DNA of 64,000 nucleotides, from positions 6,448,001 to 6,512,000 of the forward strand of contig NW_026946359.1 of NCBI RefSeq assembly GCF_035222275.1, read 5' to 3'. A program made the translations under genes and the position numbers. Shown piece after piece: positions 1 to 11,364 of this stretch. The first letter of the stretch is position 1. Each line of letters starts with the position of its first letter. The stretch is from Podospora bellae-mahoneyi. Its lineage: Eukaryota; Ascomycota; Sordariomycetes; Sordariales; Podosporaceae. The notes beneath the pieces were generated by a model that worked only from the letters and a program-made list of their open reading frames with translations, did not search any database and was not told where the DNA came from.

Positions 1-83
1 CTGTACACACACACATATCAGAGTTAGCAAAACCATAGCTAGCTCCCCAACCCAGTATATCCCAGATCAGGACTTAAACCTAC
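1..83 (-). other. Intron of SHY1 ending at the window edge
   Basis: On the minus strand this begins GTAGGT, contains a CTAAC branch-like element about 25 nt before the end, and finishes TACAG at position 1. Reading through it gives an early stop at 67-69, which supports removal by splicing. Confidence 0.75.
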
Positions 84-864
84 TCATAGTCTGCTCAACC
101 CAGACAGGCTGACTCCCAGTCAACTCGGCCATCTGCTTCACATCAGGGAAGTAAAACTCCCCCTTGTCCGGCCTGTTCTCAGGGGTGAACATATTCTTCT
201 TCCACGGCTCCCTCAACAACCCCTCCACCGTCACCTCCCCGGTGGGTAACCCCTCGGGTCTCAGTTTCTGGTCCTGGTGTTTTTTGGAAATCCACCCTCG
301 GTTCACGAGAATAGTAGCACCAGGATCGTCCTTTCGTTCCAGGGGGGTAACGACAATGTATCCTTGCTCGCCGTCGCGCATGCGAGGGCCGATGAGCATC
401 TCCTGATCGTGTCGGTAGTGGCCCGTCACAAGAACGCGGCGGAAGTCAAAGTCAGAGATTGCCGAGGGGTCGATGCGGGGTGGGAGGGGGAGAGGGGGGC
501 GGACGATGCGGTCCTCGCATTTGGCGATCAGGTCTGTCTTCCAGGAGAGGCGCTTCACTTGCCAGGTGCCGAGGAAGAATGCTGTTATGGGGATGATGGC
601 TAGGATGATGAGGCCGGGGCCGTGGCGTTTTCCTGTGCGGACGAGCTCGGGGGGGTTGTCGACTATGGATTGGAAGCCGGGGTCGTCGGCCGGTTGGCGG
701 CGGGGATCACCATGGCGGCAGGGAGGGGAGGTGGTGAACTTTCTTGGTGTTGATGGCTTGAGTGTGGAGGTGGGTTGAGGCCATTGGGGGCGGGGGAGGG
801 GTGTCCTTGACCTTTGAAGGGACCGGAGCAGGGTGGGAAGTATCCTTCCCGACGTCATTGTCAT
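84..864 (-). CDS. shy1: SHY1/SURF1 cytochrome oxidase assembly factor (3' part outside window)
   Basis: This is the first exon of a SURF1-family protein of the inner mitochondrial membrane, which helps insert cofactors into Cox1 during assembly of complex IV. The N-terminus is basic and rich in Arg, Ser and Pro, as expected for a mitochondrial presequence. A membrane segment follows (GLIILAIIPITAFFLGTWQ), then the SURF1 signature GTWQVKRL, the DFRRVLVTGHY stretch and VNRGWISK. The frame stops soon after WVEQTM unless spliced. On the minus strand a GTAGGT donor begins at 83, and the sequence at 1-3 reads as a TACAG acceptor preceded by a CTAAC branch site, so the intron appears to fill 1-83 exactly and the second membrane segment lies left of the window. 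Two Met codons (864 and 858) could start it; the first is used. It is transcribed divergently from the UBX gene. Confidence 0.9.
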
Positions 865-1365
865 CCCTGATATATGCCCCCTTATTTTGAAGCCAAAAGG
901 GCGATTTCCAGAAGTGGGATGTTTATTGAGATGGGATTTTTAGTTTCCAGTTTTCCCCAGACCACTGGCCGACAGAGAGAAACGGATTCGCGCGTCATAA
1001 TTCGGGGAAGCTTAGGACCCCGTTTGTGTGACTTGATTGGCTGCCCTGTTTGGAGCAGCTGGGTGCCCCGCAAGCAGCGTAATCTTACAGGGGGTAGTCT
1101 GGGACCGATGTGGCTTGCCGCTGTCGTGGACAACGTGAACACAATTCCATCCCTTTTGTAAAACGGCGAGCCTGTCATCAATTCTATTAGGAACTTGCTC
1201 CCGGTTTTGCTTTCAAACGTGTTTTCGGTGAAGAGCTGCGGTTTACAGTATCTCCTCTTGCCTCGACTGTCTTGTACATCCGTCTCTGGACCCCTCACGC
1301 CATCCAATCGACACGTTGACACTGCCCCATCGGCCAACAACATATCGCGGGGGTTGCTGTTTACA
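865..1365. promoter_or_regulatory. Divergent promoter region SHY1 / UBX gene
   Basis: This 501 bp region separates two divergent start codons. A CCAAT pentamer lies at 1304-1308, about 60 bp before the UBX start, and an ATTGG (CCAAT on the other strand) lies near 1036, facing SHY1. No TATA box stands out. Overlapping frames here have no recognisable protein content. Confidence 0.5.
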
Positions 1366-3074
1366 ATGGCTTTCTTTCAGGGCTCTCTCCAGGAGGGGAT
1401 CGGCGCGGCGTTGCAGCAGTCCAGGTCTGTTGTCTGTTTTGTAACCGGTATGTCATTGGTGTTATTCCCGATCTGGTCTCAAGTTGCTGACCTTATCATA
1501 GATGAGCAAGATGAAAGTCAAACATGGGAGAATGAGTATCTCAAGGAAGAAGAGGTGTGTTTTGGCGAACAATTGCTTTTGGAAGCTCGTTTATTGACCG
1601 GACACATATCAGATCGTGGAATTGTTGAGGTCCACTTCTGTGACACTTCGTTTGGTGGCCGGATCACAAGAGGAAGGCTTCCTCGCTCAGCTCTACCCAT
1701 TGCCCAAGAAACCAACACTAGTGGTAATCAAGTAAGTGTTGGGTGCTGAGCGTACATTGAGGCATTCCTAACCAGGTTATCAGAAGCGGACAACTCAAAG
1801 AGTACATTGCTGCCGGTGTGCCCAAGGAACTATTCATAGAAAGACTTCGCAAGGCCCTCACTCCTGTTGAAGCTCCTCCACCACCGCCAACCCAGCCCGA
1901 GCCCGTTGCTTCCCCAAGCGTTCCACCAGCAGCCCCCGTCGCGATTACCGCTTCCCAACCCGTCACAGTTTCACAACCAGCTCCCAACACAGAGTCCAAC
2001 GCTAGCAGCTCAGGCCAAGCAACCCCGCCCACCTCCAACGAACAATCTCACGCCCAATCCCTAGCAGCCCAAACCGCGGCCAGAATAGAACGCATGAAGA
2101 AGGCCGAAGCCGAAGCCAAAAAACGCCGCGAAGAAGAAGCCAAACGCCGCCGCGAAGAGAAGGGCAAAGCTGTCGAAGACCCAACCAAACCTCCCACCAC
2201 TCACAACGCCTACGCAGAAGCCCTCAAGAAGAAGCAAAAGGAAGCCAGGGAAGAACGCCAGCGAATTCTTAAACAAATCGAGGACGACAAAGCCGAGAGA
2301 AAAGCCCGCCAGGAAGCTCTCGAAGCCGAGAGGAAAGCCGCGGCGGAGGCTTCTACTGTCCCTCTTGCCTCCGCCAGCCAGCTTCTCCCAAGAACGAACA
2401 GAGTCTCTTCCCACGCCGCGATCCAAGTCAGGCTATTCGACGGGTCTACCCTCCGCAGCCGGTTCTCCAGCACGGATACGTTAAAAGATGTTCGGCAGTT
2501 CGTGACAGAAAATCGAAAAGACGGGAAAGAACCCTTCAACTTCAAGATTTTGCTCACGCCGCTGCCTAGTAAGACGGTCGATGTGACAGAGGAGGAGAAG
2601 ACGTTGCAGGAGCTGGAGCTGACACCCTCGGCAACATTGATTTTGCTCCCGGTGCCAAAGTACTCGTCTGCTTACTCTCGCAGTAGCGGTAGCTCGGCCG
2701 CTTCGACGACTTCGGCAGGGGAAAGGGGGGGTATCTTCCAGCGGTTCATCGGATTCATTCTGTTCGTTGCCAGTTTGATAGGCGGCTTTTTCTCGACGCT
2801 GTTTAGTACTTCTGGTCCTGTGGGTGGTGAGCAGGAGTCGGATGGGGATGACACACCTAGGCAGCAGAGTCCGAATCGTGGGGGACGACAAGGGCAAGCA
2901 GCAGGAGGTGATCGTCGTATAGGCGGGCTGGAGAGTGTGAGGAGGAGGGGTGAGCAGCAGTTTTATAACGGGAATTCGGTAAGTTGACTTTGACATGCAA
3001 ACTTCAAGGGAGAATACGTTTACCAACATAGATCACAGACGAACTTTGAACCGAGACCGGATGATGAAGAGTAG
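1366..3074 (+). CDS. UBX-domain protein, UBXN4/Ubx7-like ERAD factor
   Basis: Five exons join in frame (1366-1447, 1502-1554, 1613-1731, 1784-2978, 3039-3074) to give about 494 residues. The start MAFFQGSLQEGI and the LYPLPKKPTLVVI stretch match the thioredoxin-like N-domain of UBXN4-type proteins. A long charged helix rich in Lys, Glu and Arg (about 184-272) is likely a coiled coil. A UBX domain follows (about 289-375, with IQVRLFDGSTLRSRF), then a hydrophobic segment (about 400-427). Known relatives recruit Cdc48/p97 to the ER membrane for protein degradation, so the same role is inferred. The last exon encodes only TNFEPRPDDEE. In introns 3 and 4 the second of two close AGs must be used to keep the frame. 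Confidence 0.85.
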
Positions 3075-3510
3075 GAGTTTGATATTTTGTTTTGGCAACC
3101 AGTAGGATTTTGACTTGGTTTAATCGTGTCCAGGGGTAGGGGGGATTTAGGTAGTTGATCAGTTGACCCGAATGGATTCTTGCTGCTGTTTTTTTGCTCA
3201 ACCTCAAAAAAAAGTGCAAAAATCCAAATCAGAGGGGTATTAATTTGTTGTTGTTGTCCAAGACAGGCTGATTGTTTGCGCCGCCGAGTGGTAGTTGGTT
3301 ATAATGTACAAGTGAGTTGTGAGATGACTGGCTCTCGCATGTGGGTTGTCAAACTTGTTGTAAAGACAAGTCTTTCACCTTGAACGCTACCGCACCATCT
3401 CACAATACTCAACAATCCTCCCCTTCAAAGCTTGTAACGATCGTAGTTTTTCAACCATCAAAGCCCCCCTCTCTCTCATCCCTTGACTCCCCAGCACCAA
3501 GACCAAAAAC
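3075..3510. other. Convergent 3' intergenic region
   Basis: This stretch separates the ends of the UBX gene and the CHCH gene. It is somewhat AT-richer than its surroundings and presumably holds both 3' UTRs. No gene is seen in it. Confidence 0.5.
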
Positions 3511-4051
3511 TTAGTACTGAGAAGCAGCCTGCTGGCAAGCCTTAAGCTGCTCGAGGTACCACCCGCAAATCTGCATGTTCCCTTGGTTGTCATCCATGCA
3601 CTTTGTGAACTGGGTCGTTGCGCCCTTGCAGTTGTCGCCCCAGGTCTGGTTTTGCTGGCTGGCGGCCGAGTTGGCCTGGTCGACGGGGTCGGCAGCGGCA
3701 GCGGAGGAGCCGCCGCCGAAGAGGGAGGAGATGCCGCCTCCGATTACATGGCCTACGGAAGAGCCGATGGCGACACCACTAGACATACTGTTAGCATCAC
3801 GGATGTCAAAGGAGGGGAGGGGGAAGAGGGGGAGCATACGCAGCAGTAGAAGCCATCTGCGCCATCAGCCCTGGGCCCTGAGAGGTAGGGGCACCAGCGG
3901 TGGGAGCAGCGGCATTAGGGGCACCAGTTTGGGGACCGGCGTAGGTGGTTGCTGGGCGGGTTTGCTGCTGCTGGGTTGGGGCGGGGGCAGAGCGAGCGGG
4001 AACGGTAGGGCGCGCGGGGGCGCGAGCGGGACCACGGGATTGGCGAGGCAT
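3511..4051 (-). CDS. mix17: MIX17/CHCHD2-10-type twin CX9C mitochondrial protein
   Basis: Two exons (4051-3840 and 3787-3511) encode 162 residues. The N-terminus MPRQSRGPARAPAR is Arg/Pro/Ala-rich with a Gln run. The middle carries the family hallmark MAQMASTAA, then SSGVAIGSSVGHVIGGGI, a Gly-rich hydrophobic stretch. The C-terminus holds a CHCH fold with two CX9C pairs, CKGATTQFTKC and CGWYLEQLKAC, and ends ACQQAASQY. Proteins of this family enter the intermembrane space through the Mia40 relay and act in respiration and cristae maintenance. The intron is GTATGC...CTAACAG and its removal joins A-A-M-S-S-G in frame. The start is the ATG right before the RQSRG motif; an upstream ATG in the same frame (4252) gives an extension unlike the family. 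Confidence 0.9.
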
Positions 4052-4769
4052 TTTTGGTTTTTGGTTTGGAAGGGGGGGTGATTCAACGAGTGAATGTGTA
4101 TGCGTGGTTTGTGGTGTTGAGGTGGTGAGGTTTGAGGTTGAGAGGCGTTGTCGGCGGGAAAAGAAATAGCGGCAGTTCGGATCGTCGGTATACAGTCTAG
4201 ATGAACGCGCCGGGCGGCCACGAGGACGGTATGGGATGTTGCCATTGGCCACTCAGAGGCGGCGCTGAGGCTAGAAGCCAATAGAATGTTAAGGATTTGT
4301 TGGTCCCTGCCGGTGGCGGGGCAAAGAAGAAGGCCGGGGGTTAGGGTTTAGATAGCTGTGCTGGTATTACGGAGGATTAAAAGAGAGAGATATGATTTGA
4401 ATGCACGTATTGTGTCTTGGTCAAGACCTGACATGTAGTCTATGACGGCCGTCCACACCCCTAATCCCTCCGCCCAACTTAAAGCTTCAATGCTCCATCT
4501 CTTAACCAAATAATCAGAATGGACGCGCAGCTGACCCAACTTCCGTGGATTGCCGTTGGGTATCTTGTGTTGTGTGACTTGAGCGGGTGTGAGACTCCAG
4601 AAATTGCCTCGCTATGCCTCATGACCCAAGTTTTTCACGATGAGACTCACGCTGAGGCTGTATCACCTCGATGCTCATGGTCCGCCGTAGAAGTGCTTGG
4701 GGGCAAGCTCTGATTTTGCTGTCCACTTGGACTTAGCAGTATGTTGATGTTGAACCCCTTGGGGAGCAT
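4052..4769. promoter_or_regulatory. Intergenic: MIX17 promoter and LRP1 3' region
   Basis: Both flanking genes are on the minus strand, so the left part should hold the MIX17 promoter (a CCAAT pentamer lies near 4279) and the right part the LRP1 terminator. Small frames here show no protein family features. Confidence 0.45.
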
Positions 4770-5433
4770 TCATTTCTTCTTCTTGGATCCATCACGCTTC
4801 GGCCGTTTGGCAATCTTGTTCCCAGCTTCTTCAGGACGAACTTCTGATGTTGAGTTCTCTGCAGGCCGCTTCTTTTCCGCAGCAGCCGTGGCGGCTTTGG
4901 CTTCGGCCTTCGCTTTTTCTTTGGCAATCAGCTCCGTCAGCTTGTTCTTGATGTCCTTGTTGTCGGCCTATGAAGCGTGTTAGTCATGGTCGGTACTTGT
5001 AAGTAGTGGACATGAAAACGCCGAGCATACCAGATCATTCCTGACAAAGCGAGCCACCGCCTCGGTGTTGACCGTGTTTTCACGCTCTTCTGGGGGTGAC
5101 TCGAGTTTCTGGATCTTCTCAAAGTACTGCCTGACGCGGGTTAACTCTGTGAAAACGGGGTGGCTTTTTGCATCAGCTCCATTTAGGCGCAACGACGCTG
5201 AAGTGAATGTCAGTAAGTGACCGGTGAAGTCTCAAGTATGGTAGGTGTATCCTACAGAATATGAGTGATTCAATCGCATAGCACACCAAGACATAAAGCT
5301 TGGCCTTGTCGAGAAGTGGCATCTTGGACGAAACATCGCCGACATCACTCAAAAGTGGTTGAAGTACTTCCTGGAGTGTGTTGAGGTCCAGCTCCAGCTG
5401 TTCCAACTCTGGAGTCACGTCGCTGACGTCCAT
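4770..5433 (-). CDS. lrp1: LRP1/Rrp47 (C1D family), nuclear exosome cofactor
   Basis: Three exons (5433-5256, 5197-5031, 4967-4770) give 180 residues. The first exon carries a Sas10/C1D-type helical domain: ELEQLELDLNTLQEVLQPLL, then DKAKLYVLVCYAIESLIF and SLRLNGADAKSHPVFTELTR after the splice. These match the C1D/Lrp1 family, which binds Rrp6 and helps 3' processing of stable RNAs and in DNA repair. The third exon is a Lys/Ala-rich tail ending GSKKKK, as in relatives, where it contacts RNA. The start is the ATG at 5433, just before the conserved helix; an upstream in-frame ATG at 5640 exists but has no conserved sequence after it. The gene is divergent from YVC1. Confidence 0.85.
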
Positions 5434-6149
5434 CGTGGATGCGATTCGGGTGAGCTTAACACGAAAACTACTAATGTCTGTGTGTATTAGATCGAGACTT
5501 GAGCTCAATAAGTAGCCGAGTGTGGTTTGATGAATGAAGTCGTCGAAGTTAGACGTACCGTCTGGTTTTGCTGACAGGCGTCGTTTGAAAGTGATCCACA
5601 CTGCAAAAATATCGACAGGGGGTGTTTGTTCCCGGCCCAAGCCGCTGGGAGTTGGCGTGGGGAAGGCTAAACGGCGTGCCTGGCATCGCTTATCTTATCA
5701 GCGCCTTTATGCACTGCAGTCTGCAGCTGAAACCAGCGTGGGGCACAGCTCGATAAGCCGCTGGCCGCTCATCTCGGAGATCCAATAGGGCAGCCAACCA
5801 TCTCATAGATCCATTCATAAATGATGATATCATGTATCAAAAGCTACCTTCTTCCTCTCGTAACTTGATATTTTCACACGGCGTGATTATACAAATTGAC
5901 ACTTGGTTTGGCTTATTCACATTCCAGAGATTACCCAAACTCTTTCTAGGTCTTTTTCTTACCACACTCTCACTGTTCCACGAGCCAGCACGCTGAAGGA
6001 CACTCAAACTTCAATTCCCAACGACAACCTGGAGCGTATGTTCTCATCTCCAGATCGACAACACCCCACCTTCTGAAAAGTCACTTGCTCGGATCATTCA
6101 ACTTCAATAGAGCACATTTACAGGCAACTACCTACCGAAACTCCAAAAC
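5434..6149. promoter_or_regulatory. Divergent promoter region LRP1 / YVC1
   Basis: This 716 bp region holds a CCAAT pentamer at 5782-5786 and a tight tandem of GATA cores, TATCTTATCA at 5691-5700, which reads TGATAAGATA on the minus strand. The part next to YVC1 is CA- and pyrimidine-rich like a leader. Binding by a GATA factor is inference only. Confidence 0.45.
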
Positions 6150-8707
6150 ATGGGCGGCCGCCGGCGCCCGGGTGCCACGACCGGTGCCGGGTCCGCAGCT
6201 GGAGTTCACATTCAAATCCAGGAGCCCCCTGAACGGCGGCCCTTGCTCCCTCATCGCGCCACCTTCCCACACCGGACCGACGAGCAGGTCTTCAGTTGCT
6301 TCAGCTATAACACAAGCACTCACAAGCACCTTCCCGTTTATAACAACATTCATCGAATCAGACGCGACATCATCTCAGTTGTGGAAGACTATCTCAGTCT
6401 CGATCAGCTCCGTGATGTGCGCATCAACATCAGTGTTATCCGGCCTTTGGTGGACAAGCTCTATGAACAGGACGATATCTCCATCGTCTACTGTTTATTG
6501 GTCAACAGAGCCCAGTTTCTGAACGAACAGAAACATCTCAGCAACAGACAAAATGTCAACTCAACACGCGCCATGCTGTGCGAGCTCATTGCCACCCGTA
6601 TTCTCAGACGGTTCAATGAGGACAATGACGGGCCAGATAACCTGCTTGTTCTGGCGCACATCTTGATTGCTGGGTTTGAGCCATTTCAAAATGCCCCCGA
6701 AGAGATCAGGAGGGAGGTGCAGGCTAGTACAGCATGGCATAAGACACTTCCGGCTTTGGAAGTGGCTATCCTAAGCGAGGCCAGAATATTTCTTGCCAGT
6801 ACTAGTTGCCAAAAAGTGTCAGTCTCTCCCCTCTGTCAAGGTCAGAGAAACTGTGCTGACTGAAATCAGGGTTGATGCCATCTATGACGGCCGCGTGATT
6901 TACACGCCTTCGAGTTACATGGACTTGATTGCAGACAGATACAAACAGCGGCCTATCTCCTTGTACAATCCCCGAGAAGCGCCATTATTGAACCAGTATC
7001 GTCTTTTGGTTCCACGGACCAGAAATTACCTCGAGATTATGCAGTTCTTTATTTTGTTGGCGTTATACGTCGTGTTTATGGCCGAGAGAGATCCCACACA
7101 GTTCAGCAAGCTCGAGATCTGTTTTACGGTGTACGCCATGGGATGGGTTCTGGATCAGTTTGCCACCTTACTAGAGCACGGATGGTATGTCTAGACCGAG
7201 TCTATTGCTACTTTGTCAGTGTCCTGGCTGACAGTTCAATCCAGGCACGTATACGCCCAAAATCTTTGGTCATTTCTCGACGTCGGTTTTGCCTTCATTT
7301 ACTGGATCTACTTGTTCCTCCGCATATATGGCTGGAAGACTAGAAATGCCGAAGCTGATCAGCAAGCTCTTGACGTCCTTGCCATGGGGGCACCGGTCCT
7401 TGTGCCGCGGTTGGCGTTCAACCTTCTCTCTGACAATATTGTATTTTTATGTCTACGGTCCATGATGTCTGACTTTGCGCTGGTGACTGCGTTGGCCATT
7501 TGGTGCTTTTTCGGGTTCTTACTGTCGCTTATGTGGCTCGGAAACGATGCATACTCGCCTTTGTAAGTAACTACATACCTAGATCCCAACCTGCCGCTAG
7601 CTAACCATTCTCCAGTGTCATCAGCAAGTGGATGATATACATCTGGTTTGGACTGGACGGATCTGGGATCCATCACTCGGTTTGTTGTCTTCGTCTTGGT
7701 CAGTTGTCACGGTACTAACAACAGAGCAGATTGAGTTTCACAAGATATTGGGACCAGCTCTTATGGTAGCTTTCGCTTTCTTGGGCAACACCCTCTTCCT
7801 CACCATCCTCGTATCGATGCTCTCGACCACATTTGGCACCATCGTCACCAACGCCCCGGCCGAGATTCAGTTCCGCCGGGCCGTACTTACCCTTGAGGGT
7901 GTCAAAGGCGATGCCATTTTCGCCTATCAACCACCATTTAACCTCATCGCCATCTTCATCCTCGTACCCCTGAAATTCTTCGCCTCGCCGAGATGGTTCC
8001 ACAAAATCCATGTCGCGAGTGTCCGTCTGCTCAACCTCCCCCTCCTCCTGTTCATCGCCGTCGCCGAGCGTAGAGCACTCTGGCCCGGTACCCCAGGAGG
8101 TCCACCTACCCAACTCACATCTTTCGTCAAAGCCCAAAAGAAATCCGGGCTTCACTTCTGGGAAAGATGGGGAATCACCTCCCATAGCGATATCTCGACC
8201 GTGTTCGAAGTACCACCACCGGAGTCGGTCCTCGAACAAATAACCACCGATGACGACCTAACGCGGCACTTGATCCGGAGGCAGTTCGCCAGAGGAAACA
8301 GCCACATAGACTCAGTGGCATCAGAAGCGAGGAAGCAAGCTGCCCAGACGGCGGCGGCAACGACGGCTGTGGCAACGGCTGCGGGAGGTGCGGCGCCGGG
8401 AGGCCCCAAACCTTTGAGCAGACGTGATAGCATCGCGCCGTTTCCTGGTTTGAGAGCAGAGCTCCAGGAGGTGCTTAGTGAGAGTGATGAGATGAGCAAT
8501 ATTACCGCGAGGTTGGAGGCGTTGGAGGAGAGCACGCAGAGGATAGAGGAGTTGTTGGAGAGGTTAGTTGGTGTGAAGCAGGGGAAGAGCACGAGGATAG
8601 AGCAAGAGGATGGTGGTGTTTCGGAAGCGGGATCGCCGTCTGGGTCGAGAAAGGAGTCGGTTGCGGTTTCATCAGAGCATGATCCTGGCGAGAGTCCATG
8701 GATATAA
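6150..8707 (+). CDS. yvc1: YVC1-type vacuolar TRP cation channel
   Basis: Five exons (6150-6817, 6870-7184, 7245-7562, 7616-7679, 7730-8707) join to 780 residues. The cytosolic N-domain (LPVYNNIHRIRRDI, IRPLVDKLY, VYCLLVNRAQFL, QKVVDAIYDGRVIYTP) matches fungal Yvc1. The membrane region starts at NYLEIMQFFILLALYV and continues through EHGWHVYAQNLWSFLDV. The pore region reads GNDAYSPFVISKWMIYIWFGLDGSG and the last segment FLGNTLFLTILVSMLS. The long C-terminal tail has an Ala run and a short coiled coil (MSNITARLEALEESTQRIEELLERL). Known Yvc1 releases calcium from the vacuole on osmotic shock. The first donor is GTCAGT at 6818, chosen because it restores QKVVDAIY. An extra small intron near 6300 cannot be excluded. 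Confidence 0.88.
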
Positions 8708-9992
8708 AAGTACTACCCATTGCGTGTTGAAAGACTTATGGAAGCATGGCGTTGGAGCTATGGGAATATGCTTATGTATTGGGTGGTAGATTAGAGGCTT
8801 GGTGGCAGCGTTGTCTTTAGGGTTAGTTTATCATATCAAGATGAGTGAATAACTTGTCCGATTCATCTGATCCTCTGCCATTTACACTTCCATTTTGTCT
8901 AAGCAGGAGGAGCAAACAGGCAACAACTGCATCCCAAGACTATTGCCTGTGTCACAACGGGCTTCTGACACTTCTCAGTTGCCGACTGACATACTCCTCT
9001 CTTTTACACTCATGACATCTGGCCAAGCAGCCCACAACTCAAAACCATATCACTTGTCCTCTTTACAGCAGTGTACAGCTACCACCCCCGCCACACATTG
9101 ACAAAACACTGAGAAAGAAAATGTGCCAAATAGGCCACTATAAAGACTTCCACTGCCACCACCGCTGGGGAATCGTCACGGTCTCTTGCCACCCATGCTA
9201 CGGCTTCGACAACTGCCCCTCTCTGTTCAATAGATAGGCAACGCCATATCCGCAGAAAGTAGTGGCGCAGGGGCATCTATATCCCACCTGGTAGGTTTTC
9301 GCTACAACGAGGAACAGTTAGGAAGTATGAGGTAATTTGCTGACGATATCGTGGGTGAAATTAGCGACCTTAAGTGGACAGTACGAGCGAAATGACACGA
9401 GAATGCTGGTGAAGAATCGGCATGGATTTCGCTGGGGGTTGGGGCCGAGTAGGCAGGACCGGGGGAGGGATTTTGTGTTATTCGTGAGATATATTGGCAT
9501 CATCTAAGAGGGACAGCGGAAGGCAAAGATGATATGGGTTGATATTTTGTACATTTTCTCTTCCTCATACAGACTCATGACATATAATAGGTAGAGCCCA
9601 TCCTTGGTGCGGCCTTCTACATGTTCAAGGCACGTGGTTCAACTTTGGGAAAACCAACGACGCTATCACCGATGGCATGTCTCCTGTTTTTGCTTGCATT
9701 TTGGGAAATCTTATTGACCTGGTGCTGCTCATGTGAGAAGTATGATCAAGAAACTCATACTTGTCTCATGCTCATCACGTGCCCCACCCACTGAAAAGTC
9801 CTTGTCAAAATTCCCGCTTGGTGCTCACTCTTTTCACACACATCAACCACTTACCAAATCCGGCCCAAAAGCGAAGCTATCCACAACTAGCTTCTTCTCT
9901 TTCTTTCTCAGCCAAGCACGGAAACACCAGACCGCCCCCCACAGCAATAACCCCGTACCTATCAACACACATCTTACATACACACCATCAAA
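8708..9992. other. Intergenic: YVC1 3' region and MTQ2 promoter
   Basis: This 1.3 kb has no supported gene. The last 250 bp before MTQ2 is rich in C and A with few G, as in fungal leaders. Small frames on both strands lack family features. Confidence 0.5.
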
Positions 9993-10751
9993 ATGCTCCC
10001 CACCCCCTCCACCTCCCACGTCCCCTACACCCTTGTCTACGAACCAGCAGAAGACTCCTTCCTCCTCCTCGACACCTTCTCCTCCCCCACCTCCCTCACC
10101 TTCCACACCTCCCACTTTCCCCCCTCATCCCCCACCCCTCTAGTCCTCGAAATCGGTCCCGGCTCCGGCGTGGTCCTGGCCTTCCTCACCGCCCACGCCA
10201 ACCACATCTTCTCCCGCCCCGACATCCTAACCCTCGGCATCGACATCAACTCCTTCGCCTGCGCCTCCACCGCCAAAACCGTCTCCCTCGCCTCCCAAGA
10301 CCACCCCACAACATCAGGGGAATTTCTCTCCGCCGTCCAAGGCGATCTCACTTCTTGCTTGAGAGGGAGACAAGTCGACGTCCTGGTCTTCAACCCCCCT
10401 TATGTTCCCACTGAAGATTTACCAGCCCTGCCTGAGAGGCTGAGGGAAAAGAAGGAGGGCAAAGTGACGTTTGAGGAGGAGTCTAAACTCTTGGAGCTGT
10501 CTTATGCAGGTGGGAAAGACGGGATGGAGACGACGGATAGGGTTATCGACAGTTTGGGGGATGTCCTCAGCAAGCGGGGGGTCGCCTACTTGCTGTTGTG
10601 TGCGGGGAATAAGCCCGAGGCGGTGAAGCAAAGGATTAGGGAGATGGACAATGCTGGGGAGGGGAGACGGTGGAAGGCGGAGACAGTAGGAACGAGTGGA
10701 CGGCAGGCGGGGTGGGAGAAGTTGCAGATTGTGAGGATATGGAGGGAGTGA
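9993..10751 (+). CDS. mtq2: MTQ2, catalytic subunit of the eRF1 glutamine methyltransferase
   Basis: This single-exon gene encodes 252 residues. VYEPAEDSFLLLDTF is the HemK/Mtq2 entry motif, LEIGPGSGVV (about residue 50) is the SAM-binding motif I, GIDIN follows as motif II, and NPPYVPTED (about 134) is the catalytic NPPY that holds the target glutamine. The known enzyme works with Trm112 and methylates the GGQ glutamine of release factor eRF1 in the cytosol. Length and motif spacing match the family. The first 400 bp is strongly C-rich at third codon positions, whereas the last 330 bp favours G. The gene is convergent with SmD1. Confidence 0.92.
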   Translation: MLPTPSTSHVPYTLVYEPAEDSFLLLDTFSSPTSLTFHTSHFPPSSPTPLVLEIGPGSGVVLAFLTAHANHIFSRPDILTLGIDINSFACASTAKTVSLASQDHPTTSGEFLSAVQGDLTSCLRGRQVDVLVFNPPYVPTEDLPALPERLREKKEGKVTFEEESKLLELSYAGGKDGMETTDRVIDSLGDVLSKRGVAYLLLCAGNKPEAVKQRIREMDNAGEGRRWKAETVGTSGRQAGWEKLQIVRIWRE

Positions 10752-11364
10752 GACGTTGAGGCTTGTGAAATCAGGAAATGGATGGGTCGCTCTTGAAAGC
10801 GTAATGCTGTGGATAAGAGTCGAAAAAATTACGGGAGGTTGAATTCTTAACATATCGTCATATGCCATGATCAATATATGACATATATGTGTTTGATCGT
10901 ATGGCAGATATATACAAGTCCGAGTATCGAGGTGTCATTGTTAACGGGTCCGTCCTACCCTCGGTGAGTAAGAACACTATGAATACAGGCCGTTTTGTCT
11001 CCTCCCCCATATATCAGAAAATCAAGAACGTACCCCTTGGCAGTCTTTTTGCAGTATCAAATCATCCATCCAGTAACGCCAAATTCAGAATTCCCTGCCG
11101 CTTTTCAGGTCTCCGCTATGTTTTGTTGATGGTCAAAACGCAAAGAGTGCTGACGCACATATGTTGTGTGATCTCTCGTGTCTCCTCGTCCTCCTCCGGT
11201 GGATTTGTGCGCGCCTAGTCGAGCTGCTTCTGCCTGTCGCCATCGAATCGCCCATACGTTGCCGATGAAAAGCGCAGGTAGGGACACCTTGGGCGCATCG
11301 TTTGGCAGCACCCCAACCAGCGGCCAGGTCCGTAGTCCAACCTGATGTCACCAAGTTTCCCAGC
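10752..11364. other. Convergent 3' intergenic region MTQ2 / SmD1
   Basis: The first 200 bp after MTQ2 is AT-rich with ATATAT and AATTAC-type elements suited to polyadenylation. The rest shows no gene and presumably contains the SmD1 3' UTR. Confidence 0.45.

Noticed and set aside
9761-10414. 217-codon frame overlapping MTQ2
   Set aside because: It is a His/Pro/Leu/Arg-rich shadow of the C-rich MTQ2 codons in another frame.
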